This document shows, piece after piece, positions 13,701-21,362 of a stretch of DNA of 64,000 nt (the stretch's first letter is position 1; every line of letters begins with the position of its first letter). Source of the DNA: Lachnospiraceae bacterium OM04-12BH (lineage in GTDB: Bacteria > Bacillota > Clostridia > Lachnospirales > Lachnospiraceae); assembly GCA_003490145.1 (NCBI GenBank), contig QULQ01000005.1:28415-92414 (forward strand), written 5' to 3'. The translations under genes were made by a program, and so were the position numbers. The notes beneath the pieces are model-generated. The model did no database searches and was not told the origin of the DNA. It saw only the letters and a list, made by a program, of their open reading frames with translations.

Positions 13701-13811
13701 GAGATCTGCCGGGAGCATGGTTTTGAACTGATCCGGATCGAGAACACGTATGCAAGAAGATATCAGTTTATGAAGGAAATACTGATGAAATATTTTGCAA
13801 GTGTGAAATAA
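10800..13811 (+). CDS. SF1 helicase fused to a PD-(D/E)XK-like nuclease
   Basis: This is a cytoplasmic protein of 1003 residues. An N-terminal region (about 1-300) has no clear assignment. A UvrD/DNA2-like SF1 helicase core follows: P-loop GPPGTGKT at 344-351, DEAS at 599-602, then G-D-P-Q-Q-L, H-Y-R-C, H-A-F-Q-G-D-E-K-D and V-A-V-S-R-A-K-E-R. The C-terminal region looks like a nuclease with D927 in F-D-F-V-V, E947-x-D949 in A-I-E-L-D-G, then an R-D-R-K-K-N segment. I chose the ATG at 10800; an in-frame GTG at 10776 has no better ribosome site. It stands alone between queT and spoIIID. Repair or defence roles are both possible. A second protein of the same plan is at 25160. Confidence 0.82.
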   Translation: MKTISRDIFRAIHENKWLSIEYKNKQEEITKYWIGIIDVNPLTKTLLVEGLHLEKCTILELHIYLDSILSSTVIEGSYYEVPEMLKEDICRNPHRYESIFHNVSNLKLLNYYIDCNRLDAVPYKTEYSLLRYFDGDCIRRGDYHLTGEQFREIITGFQYGSASTSGSRRIKQLALNVLSVPVKQGLYVLAYRGMSLDVKNRCLKPADEVTICTEFTIDGSQQSIRKFLDADDYELLNDFEKNAELIKDRITECNNQIRGVDDMPYLIAIGRNILLDLHEEYRAIDEMFQKDEVTAPIQAFFGNLVQEPASRKVFPIALLNKQINLDQLLAIHNAMKYPLAYIQGPPGTGKTNTIVNTLVTAFFNEQTVLFTSYNNHPIDGVCEKLQNIPYGKKGMIPFPVIRLGSDDRVAAALDYIRELYESTRSINIFEGTLEKRKSDRVARTRKLTALLQNYEERLRLLETEEAIRSLMDSNKHLTFQTQLQGVQLTQVKEKISKTEDITDEEALKLVLEDEDAFKNYLYYTSAKCIKRLQEPKNADLLDIVYTESKEKKVKAFNDYLKKEENLKKFQRIFPIIATTSISAHKIGNPGVHFDMVVMDEASQGNIAVSLVPILRGESLMLVGDPQQLNPVILLNQIENLKLRKMYRITDEYDYIKNSIYKVYLACDSVSREILLSHHYRCNEKIIQFNNKKYYNNKLKICSQSKEAMPLTLVDVPDNQTYSKNTAPLEADEIVKYAAMNKDKKIAVITPFANQRELINEKLKENGLSNISCGTVHAFQGDEKDVVLFSLALTDRTGQGTYEWLKNNKELINVAVSRAKERLIVLSSDQELERLHAGSDDDDLYELVQYVKHNGETKVTPKTNASRALGIKPYSTETEQAFLENLNHALDNVLNTNQKCIVQKEVSIAHVFQDNSSYNDLFYTGRFDFVVYERQGRTKVDIPILAIELDGREHQENAVVMERDRKKNEICREHGFELIRIENTYARRYQFMKEILMKYFASVK

Positions 13812-13825
13812 GGGAAGAAGGGCAT

Positions 13826-13873
13826 AACCCCTCAGGATACTTCATAGAATGTAAAAAAGTATTCTGAGGGGTT
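13826..13873 (+). promoter_or_regulatory. Long hairpin covering the spoIIID ribosome site
   Basis: AACCCCTCAGGATAC (13826-13840) pairs with GTATTCTGAGGGGTT (13859-13873): 15 pairs including one G-T, with an 18-base loop. The 3' arm contains GAGGGG, the ribosome site of spoIIID. It may terminate the upstream helicase transcript and, in a spoIIID transcript that includes both arms, mask translation initiation. Confidence 0.7.
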
Positions 13874-13877
13874 TCCT

Positions 13878-14147
13878 TTGAAGGATTATATTGAAGAGAG
13901 AGCAATCGATATTGCAGGGTATATCATCGAAAACAATGCAACGGTAAGACAGACAGCCAAGGCATTTGGGATTTCCAAAAGTACAGTGCACAAGGACGTG
14001 ACGGAAAGGCTGATGCAGATCAATCCCTCCCTTGCCATGGAGGCGAGAAAGGTTCTCGATGTGAACAAAATGGAGCGTCATATCAGAGGCGGACTGGCAA
14101 CCAGAGAAAAATATCTGCATCAGCACGAGATGAGTCTGCAGTCCTGA
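13878..14147 (+). CDS. spoIIID: Sporulation transcription factor SpoIIID
   Basis: This 89-residue DNA-binding protein controls mother-cell gene expression during sporulation. The helix-turn-helix is at about 23-43 ([18 protein letters not shown]). It is followed by the family's basic C-terminal helix with H-I-R-G-G-x-A-T-R-x-K-Y. The start is a TTG at 13878: the sequence M-K-D-Y-I-E-E-R matches known SpoIIID starts and no ATG fits. Its ribosome site GAGGGG lies in the arm of a strong hairpin. Presence of the gene indicates an endospore former. Confidence 0.95.
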   Translation: MKDYIEERAIDIAGYIIENNATVRQTAKAFGISKSTVHKDVTERLMQINPSLAMEARKVLDVNKMERHIRGGLATREKYLHQHEMSLQS

Positions 14148-14155
14148 AAATAATT

Positions 14156-14185
14156 TTGACAAGGCTTCGGAGGATAGCATATAAT
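14156..14185 (+). promoter_or_regulatory. Sigma-A type promoter of guaA
   Basis: TTGACA (14156-14161), an 18-base spacer and TATAAT (14180-14185) give a consensus vegetative promoter about 95 bases before the guaA start. The leader between has no purine riboswitch pattern that I can see. Confidence 0.85.
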
Positions 14186-14278
14186 GATGTGGAGCAGGGA
14201 TGGAAAGAGAGGCTTCTTTCTTTGCCCCGCATGATTAAATATGCTTTCAACAATCGAAAGAGACAGAGGAGAAGCAGC

Positions 14279-15820
14279 GTGGAAAGAGAAACAGTTATCG
14301 TACTTGACTTCGGCGGGCAGTATAATCAGCTGATCGCCAGACGTGTCAGAGAATGTAATGTATATTGTGAGGTACACCCTTACAGCATGAGCCTTGAGGA
14401 CATTAAAAAGATGAACCCGAAGGGCATTATTTTTACCGGAGGACCAAGCAGTGTATATGCTGAGGAGTCTCCGAGATGTTCCAAAGAAATTTTTGAACTG
14501 GGAATTCCGATCCTTGGTATCTGCTATGGTTCTCAGCTTATGTCCTACCTTCTTGGAGGCAGCGTAAAGACAGCACCTGTCAGTGAGTATGGTAAGACGG
14601 AAGTGACCGTGGACAAATCCTCTGTGCTTTTCCATGATGTATCAGAAAAAACGATCTGCTGGATGAGCCATACAGATTATATTGAGGCAGCTCCTGCAGA
14701 TTTCAAGGTAACAGCGCATACACCGGTATGTCCGGTAGCGGCAATGGAGAATCCGGAGAGGGGACTTTATGCAGTACAGTTCCATCCGGAAGTCATGCAT
14801 ACACAGGAAGGTATGAAGATGCTTTCCAATTTCGTATATCAGGTATGCCACTGCAAGGGTGACTGGAAGATGGATTCTTTCGTGGAGACAACGATCCAGC
14901 AGATCCGTGAAAAGGTAGGAGACGGCAAGGTGCTCTGTGCACTTTCTGGCGGTGTGGATTCCTCTGTGGCAGCAGTCCTTCTGGCAAAGGCAGTAGGCAA
15001 GCAGCTTACCTGCGTATTTGTAGATCATGGTCTTCTCCGCAAAAATGAAGGAGATGAGGTAGAAGCAGTCTTTGGCCCGGACGGCCCTTATGACCTGAAC
15101 TTTATCCGTGTGAATGCACAGGAGCGTTTCTACAGCAAGCTTGCCGGTGTGGAAGAACCGGAAAGAAAGAGAAAGATCATTGGTGAAGAGTTTATCCGTG
15201 TCTTCGAGGAAGAGGCCAAGAAGATCGGTAAAGTAGATTTCCTGGTACAGGGTACCATTTATCCGGATGTGATCGAGAGTGGCCTTGGCAAGAGTGCTGT
15301 GATCAAATCTCATCACAACGTAGGCGGATTACCGGATTATGTAGATTTCAAGGAGATCATTGAGCCTCTGAGGCTTCTGTTCAAGGACGAGGTTCGTCGT
15401 GCTGGTCTCGAACTTGGTATTCCGGAGTACCTCGTATACCGTCAGCCGTTCCCCGGCCCCGGTCTTGGTATCCGTATCATCGGAGAGGTTACTGCCGAGA
15501 AGGTCCGTATCGTTCAGGACGCAGATGCAATCTACCGTGAGGAGATTGCCAAAGCTGGTGCGGACAAGGGTCTTGGTCAGTACTTTGCAGCCCTTACCAA
15601 TATGAGAAGTGTTGGTGTTATGGGTGATGAACGCACCTATGATTATGCAGTCGCACTGAGAGCCGTAAATACTTCCGATTTCATGACAGCAGAAGCTGCA
15701 CAGATCCCCTGGGAGGTACTTGCCAAGGTGACCAGCAGGATCGTGAATGAAGTGAAGGGCGTGAACAGAGTCATGTATGACTGCACGGGGAAACCACCGG
15801 CGACGATTGAGTTTGAATAA
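14279..15820 (+). CDS. guaA: GMP synthase (glutamine-hydrolysing)
   Basis: This enzyme converts XMP to GMP with glutamine and ATP, the last step of de novo GMP synthesis. It has 513 residues from a GTG at 14279, which has AGAGGAG upstream; a start further upstream would add a non-homologous tail. The glutamine amidotransferase domain has the nucleophile C82 in G-I-C-Y-G-S-Q and V-Q-F-H-P-E-V. The ATP-pyrophosphatase loop is S-G-G-V-D-S-S near 225, and the C-terminal dimer domain ends T-I-E-F-E. The last 12 bases (GAGTTTGAATAA) are the attachment site of the mobile element behind it, so insertion leaves the protein intact. Confidence 0.96.
   Translation: MERETVIVLDFGGQYNQLIARRVRECNVYCEVHPYSMSLEDIKKMNPKGIIFTGGPSSVYAEESPRCSKEIFELGIPILGICYGSQLMSYLLGGSVKTAPVSEYGKTEVTVDKSSVLFHDVSEKTICWMSHTDYIEAAPADFKVTAHTPVCPVAAMENPERGLYAVQFHPEVMHTQEGMKMLSNFVYQVCHCKGDWKMDSFVETTIQQIREKVGDGKVLCALSGGVDSSVAAVLLAKAVGKQLTCVFVDHGLLRKNEGDEVEAVFGPDGPYDLNFIRVNAQERFYSKLAGVEEPERKRKIIGEEFIRVFEEEAKKIGKVDFLVQGTIYPDVIESGLGKSAVIKSHHNVGGLPDYVDFKEIIEPLRLLFKDEVRRAGLELGIPEYLVYRQPFPGPGLGIRIIGEVTAEKVRIVQDADAIYREEIAKAGADKGLGQYFAALTNMRSVGVMGDERTYDYAVALRAVNTSDFMTAEAAQIPWEVLAKVTSRIVNEVKGVNRVMYDCTGKPPATIEFE
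15809..15820 (+). repeat. Left attachment site (guaA 3' end)
   Basis: GAGTTTGAATAA forms the last three sense codons and the stop of guaA. An identical 12-mer at 24539 marks the other end of the element. Confidence 0.82.
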
Positions 15821-15880
15821 ATCGAGTTGCTTAAAAAAGCCAGTGTTTATGCGGGTTTCAGCGATTTCGATTAGTCTTTT

Positions 15881-15928
15881 GATAACAAATTGATAACAGT
15901 CATAGCAAGTGCCATTATTCTTGTTATC
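15881..15928. promoter_or_regulatory. Putative integrase arm-type sites, left end
   Basis: GATAACA occurs at 15881 and 15892, 11 bases apart, followed by an inverted copy (TTGTTATC, 15921-15928). The same pair with the same 11-base spacing occurs at the right end of the element (24421 and 24432). Confidence 0.55.
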
Positions 15929-16017
15929 CAGTGGTTTATGGGTAACGGAACAATTAACAGGTGGCTTGCAGACTAAAGTTCGGAGCTTGGCTCTGAACAA
16001 ATTCCATATTATAAACT

Positions 16018-16060
16018 AAGCCCTTAGCTGTGGTTAATAACCATAGTTAAGGGCTTTTTT
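16018..16060. terminator. Strong hairpin terminator behind the repressor gene
   Basis: AAGCCCTTA (16018-16026) pairs with TAAGGGCTT (16048-16056) and the inner arms also pair (TGGTTA / TAACCA). It is followed by TTTTTT on the plus strand. It probably insulates guaA from the element; the minus strand lacks a T run directly after it. Confidence 0.75.
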
Positions 16061-16112
16061 GTCGTTGCCAAAGCATCTGTAGGGAGCTGCCAGTGGCAGG
16101 TCCTGTAGGTGC

Positions 16113-16643
16113 TTATTTATCTTTCAAGTGGTCTTTGAATGCTTCCACGAGAGCGTCACTTAATTCCTGTGATGGAACTTTTGCCCAACGCTGTGTGGTG
16201 TCGAACTCTGGATAATGGTAACGCCAGTTATCGTATTCTTCTCTGTTGATTTCTTCGGAAGATAGCTTGTCTGCCTGTTCTTTCCAAGCATACAGCATTT
16301 TGAGGAGTTCATATGCTTCTCTGCCTTTGTCCTTGTTGACCTTTAAGCATACCTCTCCGTCTGCTTCACTGACAGTAAGACCGTAAATATCTTCAAGGGT
16401 AAACAGAGTGTGCATAAGACCGATATAGCTGTCTATGTCAGGAACATCAAGAGCCTGTGGAGAAACATCAAGCACCTGTGCCAATGCATTTGTAAGGTCT
16501 GCTTTCGGTTTGCGTGTACCAGTTTCGTACTGTGCCAAACGCACATCAGCACTCTTTTCTGGAAAACCGATTGCTGTACCGAGATACTTTTGTGTCATAC
16601 CACGCATTAGTCTGAAAAAATGTATTCTTTCGCTGATAGCCAT
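16113..16643 (-). CDS. XRE-family repressor of the mobile element
   Basis: This 176-residue protein has an N-terminal helix-turn-helix at about 8-60 (M-T-Q-K-Y-L-G-T-A-I-G...R-L-A-Q-Y-E-T-G-T-R-K-P). A C-terminal helical region of unknown role follows. It is divergent from xis and int. Five ATGTTTAGT-like 9-mers lie in the intergenic region over both promoters, so it very likely represses both itself and the excision module. Cognate repressors sit in this place in many Firmicutes integrative elements. Confidence 0.82.
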   Translation of the reverse strand: MAISERIHFFRLMRGMTQKYLGTAIGFPEKSADVRLAQYETGTRKPKADLTNALAQVLDVSPQALDVPDIDSYIGLMHTLFTLEDIYGLTVSEADGEVCLKVNKDKGREAYELLKMLYAWKEQADKLSSEEINREEYDNWRYHYPEFDTTQRWAKVPSQELSDALVEAFKDHLKDK

Positions 16644-16660
16644 AATGATACGCTCCTTTT

Positions 16661-16806
16661 ATATTTAGTGAAATAAGTATAGCAGAAATGTTTAGTGGAA
16701 GTCAAGAAAAACCGAAACAAAAATGTTTAATATTTTCTTTGCAACCACTTGACAATAGCAAATATGTTTAGTAAAATAAATTACGAATTAAACAAATATG
16801 CTTAAT
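16661..16806. promoter_or_regulatory. Divergent promoters with five repeated operators
   Basis: The 9-mers ATATTTAGT (16661), ATGTTTAGT (16688), ATGTTTAAT (16723), ATGTTTAGT (16764) and ATGCTTAAT (16798) lie in one orientation. The leftward promoter reads TTGACT (16705-16700), 18 bases, TATACT (16681-16676). The rightward promoter reads TTGACA (16749-16754), 17 bases, TAAAAT (16772-16777). Operators overlap both spacers, as expected for repressor control. Confidence 0.7.
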
Positions 16807-17091
16807 GCGACAACTGAATGACCGTCCGAAAAGCCAAACCGCCAAGACCTCGTCGGAGCAAGTTCCGTATCGTTCGCTTGTGTGCAAGCACAAAAGCTCA
16901 TTCGCTGCACTGCTCCTCCTCTTCCCCAAAAGTCTCCGACTTTTCGGGAACCCCTATACGAGCGAGCGCCTGATGTACTGCGGTGCATTGGGACAGCACA
17001 GCGCCTGCCGACAAGCAGGAGTGCCTGTTGGAACTTTAACACGGAGAAAGCGGCAAGCAAAAAATTATTTTAAGAAAGGAAGAAAAAGGAT
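16807..17091. other. G+C-rich non-coding patch upstream of xis
   Basis: I see no convincing gene here. The patch is much richer in G+C than its flanks and contains an inverted repeat, TTCCCCAAAAGTC (16922-16934) with GACTTTTCGGGAA (16938-16950), one mismatch. It also has a smaller CCTGC/GCAGG hairpin near 17008-17023. It probably forms the long leader of the xis-int transcript or an element-specific cis site. The end (GAAAGGAAG) is the xis ribosome site. Confidence 0.45.
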
Positions 17092-17280
17092 ATGGAAAAC
17101 AGATTTATCCGAGCCGAAGATGTGGCTCAGGAACTAAACGTATCAAAACCTTATGCATATAAACTCATCAGACAATTAAATGAGGAATTGAAAGCAAAGG
17201 GCTTTATTACGATTGCAGGGCGTGTAAATCGCCAGTATTTTTACGAAAGGCTCTACGGAGCAGGAAAGGGGGAAATGTAA
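17092..17280 (+). CDS. xis: Excisionase-like small DNA-binding protein
   Basis: This is a 62-residue basic protein with a helix-turn-helix of the excisionase/MerR-like type (I-R-A-E-D-V-A-Q-E-L-N-V-S-K-P-Y-A-Y-K-L-I). Such proteins bend attachment-site DNA and direct the integrase towards excision. Its stop (TAA, 17278-17280) abuts the integrase ATG with no gap, so the two are translationally coupled. The family call is from the motif and context. Confidence 0.8.
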   Translation: MENRFIRAEDVAQELNVSKPYAYKLIRQLNEELKAKGFITIAGRVNRQYFYERLYGAGKGEM

Positions 17281-18372
17281 ATGCCGGTATTTAAGAATGA
17301 AGATAACGGTACTTGGTATGTGATGGCAAGGTATGTGAACTGGAAAGGGGAACGCAAGCAGAAATGCAAGCGTGGCTTTGCTACCAAACGAGAAGCACAG
17401 GAATGGGAAAGAATGTTCAAATTGCAGACTTCTTCAGACCTTGATATGAGTTTTGAAGCCTTTACGGAGCTTTATATCAATGATGTGAAGAACCGTTTGA
17501 AGGAAAACACGTGGCTTACCAAAGAGCATATCATACGCACAAAGATACTTCCGTATTTCGGGAAACTGAAAATCAGCGAGATTTCCACAAAGGAGATTAT
17601 TACTTGGCAGAATGAAATGCTTGCCTATCGTGATGAGAAGAAAAAGCCTTATTCACAGACGTATCTGAAAACGCTGCACAATCAGTTGTCCGCCATTTTC
17701 AATCACGCTGTCCGCTACTATGAACTGCGTTCCAATCCTGCGGCAAAGGTGGGAAATATGGGACGTGAGGAACACAAGGAAATGCTGTTCTGGACAAAGG
17801 AAGAATACAAGAAATTCTCTTTTGAGATGATGGACAAGCCTGTTTCCTTTTATGCGTTTGAAATGCTTTACTGGTGCGGTATCCGAGAGGGCGAGCTGTT
17901 AGCTTTGACTCCGGCAGATTTCAACTTTGATAAGGAAACAGTCACAATCAATAAATCCTATCAGCGTTTGAAAGGGCAGGATGTGATTACTTCTCCGAAA
18001 ACGAAAAAGAGCAACCGCACGATTAAAATGCCGAAGTTTCTGTGTGAGGAAATGAAAGAATATCTCGGTATGCTTTACGGATTGAAGAAGAAAGACCGTA
18101 TCTTTACGGTGACGAAAAGCTATCTTCATCACGAGATGGACAGAGGGGCAAAGGCGGCAGGCGTGAAGCGTATCCGCATTCACGATCTCCGTCACAGCCA
18201 CATTTCACTCTTGATTGATATGGGCTTTTCTGCGGTGGCGATTGCTGACCGAGTTGGTCACGAAAGTATTGATATTACTTATCAGTACGCACACCTCTTT
18301 CCGTCAAAGCAGATTGAGATGGCAGAAAAATTAGATGATTTAGGGAAAGGAGATTTTGAAAATGTCAGCTAA
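17281..18372 (+). CDS. int: Tyrosine recombinase (site-specific integrase)
   Basis: This 363-residue integrase catalyses integration and excision at the guaA 3' end. The N-terminal arm-binding domain (about 1-50) begins with N-G-T-W-Y-V-M-A-R-Y. The core-binding SAM-like domain covers 55-155 and the catalytic domain 165-350. Visible catalytic residues are R202 in C-G-I-R-E-G-E, H301 and R304 in H-D-L-R-H, H327 in V-G-H-E-S and the nucleophile Y336 in Y-Q-Y-A-H. All are present, so it should be active. It resembles Tn916-type integrases. It overlaps the MobC-like gene by 11 bases. Confidence 0.93.
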   Translation: MPVFKNEDNGTWYVMARYVNWKGERKQKCKRGFATKREAQEWERMFKLQTSSDLDMSFEAFTELYINDVKNRLKENTWLTKEHIIRTKILPYFGKLKISEISTKEIITWQNEMLAYRDEKKKPYSQTYLKTLHNQLSAIFNHAVRYYELRSNPAAKVGNMGREEHKEMLFWTKEEYKKFSFEMMDKPVSFYAFEMLYWCGIREGELLALTPADFNFDKETVTINKSYQRLKGQDVITSPKTKKSNRTIKMPKFLCEEMKEYLGMLYGLKKKDRIFTVTKSYLHHEMDRGAKAAGVKRIRIHDLRHSHISLLIDMGFSAVAIADRVGHESIDITYQYAHLFPSKQIEMAEKLDDLGKGDFENVS

Positions 18373-18697
18373 GAACAGAGATAACAAAAATCGTTGGAGG
18401 AATATCACAGTAGGGTTTCGAGTATCGCCCGAAGAAAACGAACTCATTAACAGAGCTGTAGCTCTATCAGGATTGCCAAAACAGGAGTATTGTTACCGCC
18501 GTTGCTTAAATCAGGATGTGGTGGTACAGGGCAATCCGAGAGTGTATAAGGCGTTGAAAACGGAATTTGCCACAGTCCTTGCGGAACTGAAAAGGATTGA
18601 AGCAGGAAAAGGTGTGGATGATGAACTGCTGAGTGTAATAGAACTGATTTCCATTATTCTCGGCGGTTTGAAAGGAGAGGATGCGAATGGAGAATAA
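18362..18697 (+). CDS. MobC-like relaxosome accessory protein
   Basis: This is a 111-residue basic protein with a ribbon-helix-helix-like N-terminal half (V-G-F-R-V-S-P-E-E-N-E-L-I-N-R-A-V). This pattern is typical of plasmid mobilization proteins that bind oriT beside the relaxase. I chose the ATG at 18362, which has AAAGGAG 9 bases upstream; an in-frame TTG at 18356 is too close. It overlaps int by 11 bases and the next gene by 11 bases, so int, this gene and the ATPase form one operon. Confidence 0.7.
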   Translation: MSAKNRDNKNRWRNITVGFRVSPEENELINRAVALSGLPKQEYCYRRCLNQDVVVQGNPRVYKALKTEFATVLAELKRIEAGKGVDDELLSVIELISIILGGLKGEDANGE

Positions 18698-19841
18698 AAA
18701 AGAAATGACTATTCCAAATGTATCTGCGGCAACAGATGCGGAACAGTCACTTTCCAAATGTACTGACAATAGTATAGTCAATCAGGATACGGATTTCAAG
18801 GGGTACGAGCAATCTTTTGAAGAAATGCAAAGGGAAATACTCAGACAGTTAGACCCTTCCTATCTGAAAACAGTATCAATGACAACGCTGTATGATACGG
18901 TGTTTGAGGTTCAGACACCACTTATCGACGGTCTGCTCCAAAGGGGAACTTACCTTTTCGTAGGTTCCCCGAAAGTGGGAAAGAGCTTTATGATGGCACA
19001 GCTTGCCTATCATATCAGCACAGGCACACCGCTTTGGGAGTATAAGGTGCGTAAGGCAACGGTGCTTTATTTTGCCCTTGAAGATGATTACCCACGTTTG
19101 CAGAAGCGATTGTTTCAGATGTTCGGTGCAAAGGAGACAGGCAATCTGTATTTCGCAACGGAATGTAAAACGGTCAATGGCGGACTGGAAGAACAGATAA
19201 GAGGGTTTATGAGGGAACACCCAGACACAGGCTTGATTATCATAGACACCTTAAAGCGTGTGCGTGAAGCAGGCGGAGCAGATTACAGCTACGCAAGTGA
19301 TTATGATGTTGTGGCAAGGCTGAAAGCGTTGGCAGACAGTTACAAGGTTTCAATGCTTATTGTTCATCATACACGCAAACAAAAATCGGAAGATATATTC
19401 GATATGATTTCAGGCACGAATGGTCTGATGGGTGCGGCAGACGGTGCATTTGTTCTCAGTAAGGACAAGCGTACTTCCAACAATGCCACACTTGATGTTG
19501 CTGGCAGAGACCAGCAGGATATGAAAATCCATCTTGTAAGGGACAGCGAGCGATTGGTGTGGAACTTTGCAAAATCGGAAACGGAGATGTGGAAAGAACC
19601 GCCCGAACCTCTGCTTGAGAAGATAGCGGATACGCTCTTTTCGGAAAGTGACAGATGGGAAGGAACTGCTTCGGAACTTTGCGAAAGGCTTGCGGTGGAT
19701 ATAAAGCCGAATGTACTTTCTTTAAGGCTCAGTATCAACGCAAGCAGGCTGTTTCGTGATTACGGTATCCGTTATCAGAACAGCCGCACACACGACGGAA
19801 GAAAGGTTTCACTTTGGAAAGAAACCGAGCAGACGGCGTGA
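18687..19841 (+). CDS. RepA-like AAA/RecA-fold ATPase
   Basis: This protein of 384 residues (from the ATG at 18687, better spaced from AAAGGAG than the ATG at 18681) has a RecA-like core. The P-loop is G-S-P-K-V-G-K-S, followed by Y-F-A-L-E-D-D-Y and Walker B L-I-I-I-D-T-L-K. H-H-T-R-K is the sensor-like segment. This is the architecture of RSF1010 RepA-type helicases and AAA_25 proteins found in mobile elements. A replication role for the excised circle is plausible because iteron-like repeats start 6 bases after its stop. Confidence 0.78.
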   Translation: MENKKEMTIPNVSAATDAEQSLSKCTDNSIVNQDTDFKGYEQSFEEMQREILRQLDPSYLKTVSMTTLYDTVFEVQTPLIDGLLQRGTYLFVGSPKVGKSFMMAQLAYHISTGTPLWEYKVRKATVLYFALEDDYPRLQKRLFQMFGAKETGNLYFATECKTVNGGLEEQIRGFMREHPDTGLIIIDTLKRVREAGGADYSYASDYDVVARLKALADSYKVSMLIVHHTRKQKSEDIFDMISGTNGLMGAADGAFVLSKDKRTSNNATLDVAGRDQQDMKIHLVRDSERLVWNFAKSETEMWKEPPEPLLEKIADTLFSESDRWEGTASELCERLAVDIKPNVLSLRLSINASRLFRDYGIRYQNSRTHDGRKVSLWKETEQTA

Positions 19842-19846
19842 CAAAC

Positions 19847-19921
19847 GGTGTCAAAGGTGTCAATGTTTTTGAGAGCAGCACGCTGTGAAAAACATTGTCA
19901 CCATCGTCACACTTTGACACC
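19847..19921. repeat. Iteron-like repeats behind the RepA-like gene
   Basis: GGTGTCAAAG (19847), GGTGTCAATG (19856), CATTGTCACC (19893) and CTTTGACACC (19912) are four variants of one 10-mer, two direct and two inverted. They form nested inverted repeats around a 17-base centre flanked by T and A runs. They could be the origin of the ATPase or a hairpin terminator; no strong T run follows. Confidence 0.5.
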
Positions 19922-19959
19922 GGATAAAGTTTAGGGGAGTGTGCAGAGAGTGCCTTTTC

Positions 19960-20140
19960 AAAGGCGGCTCTTTGGTCTCGCCTGCTGGCTCGGTCGGTTC
20001 GCAGGCGTGTGTGCCACCGGCACACGCTCACCCCTCGGAGAGCCTTCGGAGAACGCAAAACCTGTTTACAGGTCGCATTTTTGATGGGTGTACCCGTCAA
20101 AAGTGCTTTTGCGTTACTTTTGACAAAAGTAACAAAACCT
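19960..20140. other. Candidate origin of transfer upstream of the relaxase
   Basis: This G+C-rich non-coding patch is dense in inverted repeats. They include GTGTGCC/GGCACAC near 20009-20025, CCTGT/ACAGG (20061-20072) and TTTTGATGGGT (20079-20089) with ACCCGTCAAAA (20092-20102). A perfect repeat GTTACTTTTG-A-CAAAAGTAAC spans 20113-20133. Relaxases of the MobV class nick beside such hairpins just upstream of their own gene, so this is the natural oriT candidate. The nick site is not identified. Confidence 0.55.
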
Positions 20141-20175
20141 GAGAATGTTGAAATTTACAGATGGGAGATGAAAAA

Positions 20176-21336
20176 ATGCAGAGAACGATAAGTGCAATGG
20201 TCGGTAAAGGCTCGGTCAATCACAATAGCCGAAAGTTCCGAGCAGAAAATGTAGACGGAACTCGTACTCATCTCAATATCGACTACTGCAATGAAAATAT
20301 AAAGACAGTTTATCACGAATTGTTTGATGAAGCATTGGAAAGATACAATGCCAAGCAGATAAGGTCAGACCGAAAGATAAAAGATTATTATGAAAAAATC
20401 CGAAGTTCCAAGCAGGAAAAACCGTTCCACGAAATCATTTTACAGGTGGGCGGTAAGGGAAATATGAACGCCGATACGGAAAACGGAGAACTGGCAAAGC
20501 AGATTTTAGATGAATACTATCAGGGTTTTCAGGAGCGAAATCCACAGCTTCGGGTGTTCTCGGCTCATCTGCATATGGATGAAGCTACACCACATCTGCA
20601 CATAGATTTTGTACCTTTTACCACAGGCAGCAAGCGTGGACTTGATACAAGAGTGTCACTAAAGCAGGCTCTTGCAACGCAAGGTTTTAAGGGCGGCAGT
20701 CGTGGCGATACGGAGTGGTCGCAATGGATACAGTCCGAAAAAGAACAGCTTGCGGCGGTGATGGAACGTTATGGGATTGAGTGGGAACATTTAGGCACAC
20801 ACGAAAAACATCTTTCTGTTTTGGATTATAAAAAGCAGGAAAGAGAAAAAGAAGTGGCGGCATTAGGTGCGAAAATCGAGCAGAAACAGATTGAATTTGA
20901 TGTGTTGTCGGAACGAGTATTGAACTATGATAAGGCAAAAGACGAGCTGTCAAATCTTGAAATAGAGCTTGATACTGCACCGAAATATCAGTTGCCAGAA
21001 CCAGAGAAATTTATGACTGCAAAGGCATATAAAACCAAAATGGCAGAGCCGGTTGTAAGGAAATTGAAGCAACTTGTCAAAACGGTGCTTGCCCGCTGCT
21101 TTGAGGGGTGGGACAACTATCATAGGCTGAATACAGCGAATGCACAGTTATACCGCACCAATCAGCGTTTGGAGAAAGTCAATGAAAGATTGACCGAAGA
21201 AAACAAAATCCTAAAAGCAGAAAATAAAGATTACAGCCTGCTCCGTAAGGTTTTTGGTCGCAAACAGATAGATGATTTGTTGGAGCAGGCAAGAACAGTT
21301 AAAGGTCGCAAGCGTGATAATACACGATCACGATAG
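20176..21336 (+). CDS. mob: MobV-family relaxase (Mob/Pre)
   Basis: This enzyme is expected to nick and covalently hold one strand at oriT for conjugative mobilization. It has 386 residues from the ATG at 20176, with GGGAGATG upstream (an in-frame ATG at 20161 is also possible). The MobV motif I N-H-N-S-R is at 15-19. The three-histidine metal motif H-L-H-M-D-E-A-T-P-H-L-H is at 131-142. The C-terminal half is charged coiled coil, as in Pre/Mob proteins. It lies behind the inverted-repeat-rich patch proposed as oriT. Confidence 0.92.
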   Translation: MQRTISAMVGKGSVNHNSRKFRAENVDGTRTHLNIDYCNENIKTVYHELFDEALERYNAKQIRSDRKIKDYYEKIRSSKQEKPFHEIILQVGGKGNMNADTENGELAKQILDEYYQGFQERNPQLRVFSAHLHMDEATPHLHIDFVPFTTGSKRGLDTRVSLKQALATQGFKGGSRGDTEWSQWIQSEKEQLAAVMERYGIEWEHLGTHEKHLSVLDYKKQEREKEVAALGAKIEQKQIEFDVLSERVLNYDKAKDELSNLEIELDTAPKYQLPEPEKFMTAKAYKTKMAEPVVRKLKQLVKTVLARCFEGWDNYHRLNTANAQLYRTNQRLEKVNERLTEENKILKAENKDYSLLRKVFGRKQIDDLLEQARTVKGRKRDNTRSR

Positions 21337-21362
21337 ACAAAAATCACAGGAGGAAAAGGAAA

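Noticed and set aside
14186..14278. Purine or guanidine riboswitch before guaA
   Set aside because: Only weak short stems are visible, and the conserved purine aptamer loops are missing.
16788..17060. Small opposing frames in the G+C-rich patch
   Set aside because: They have no ribosome sites or recognisable sequence; the patch reads better as a structured non-coding region.
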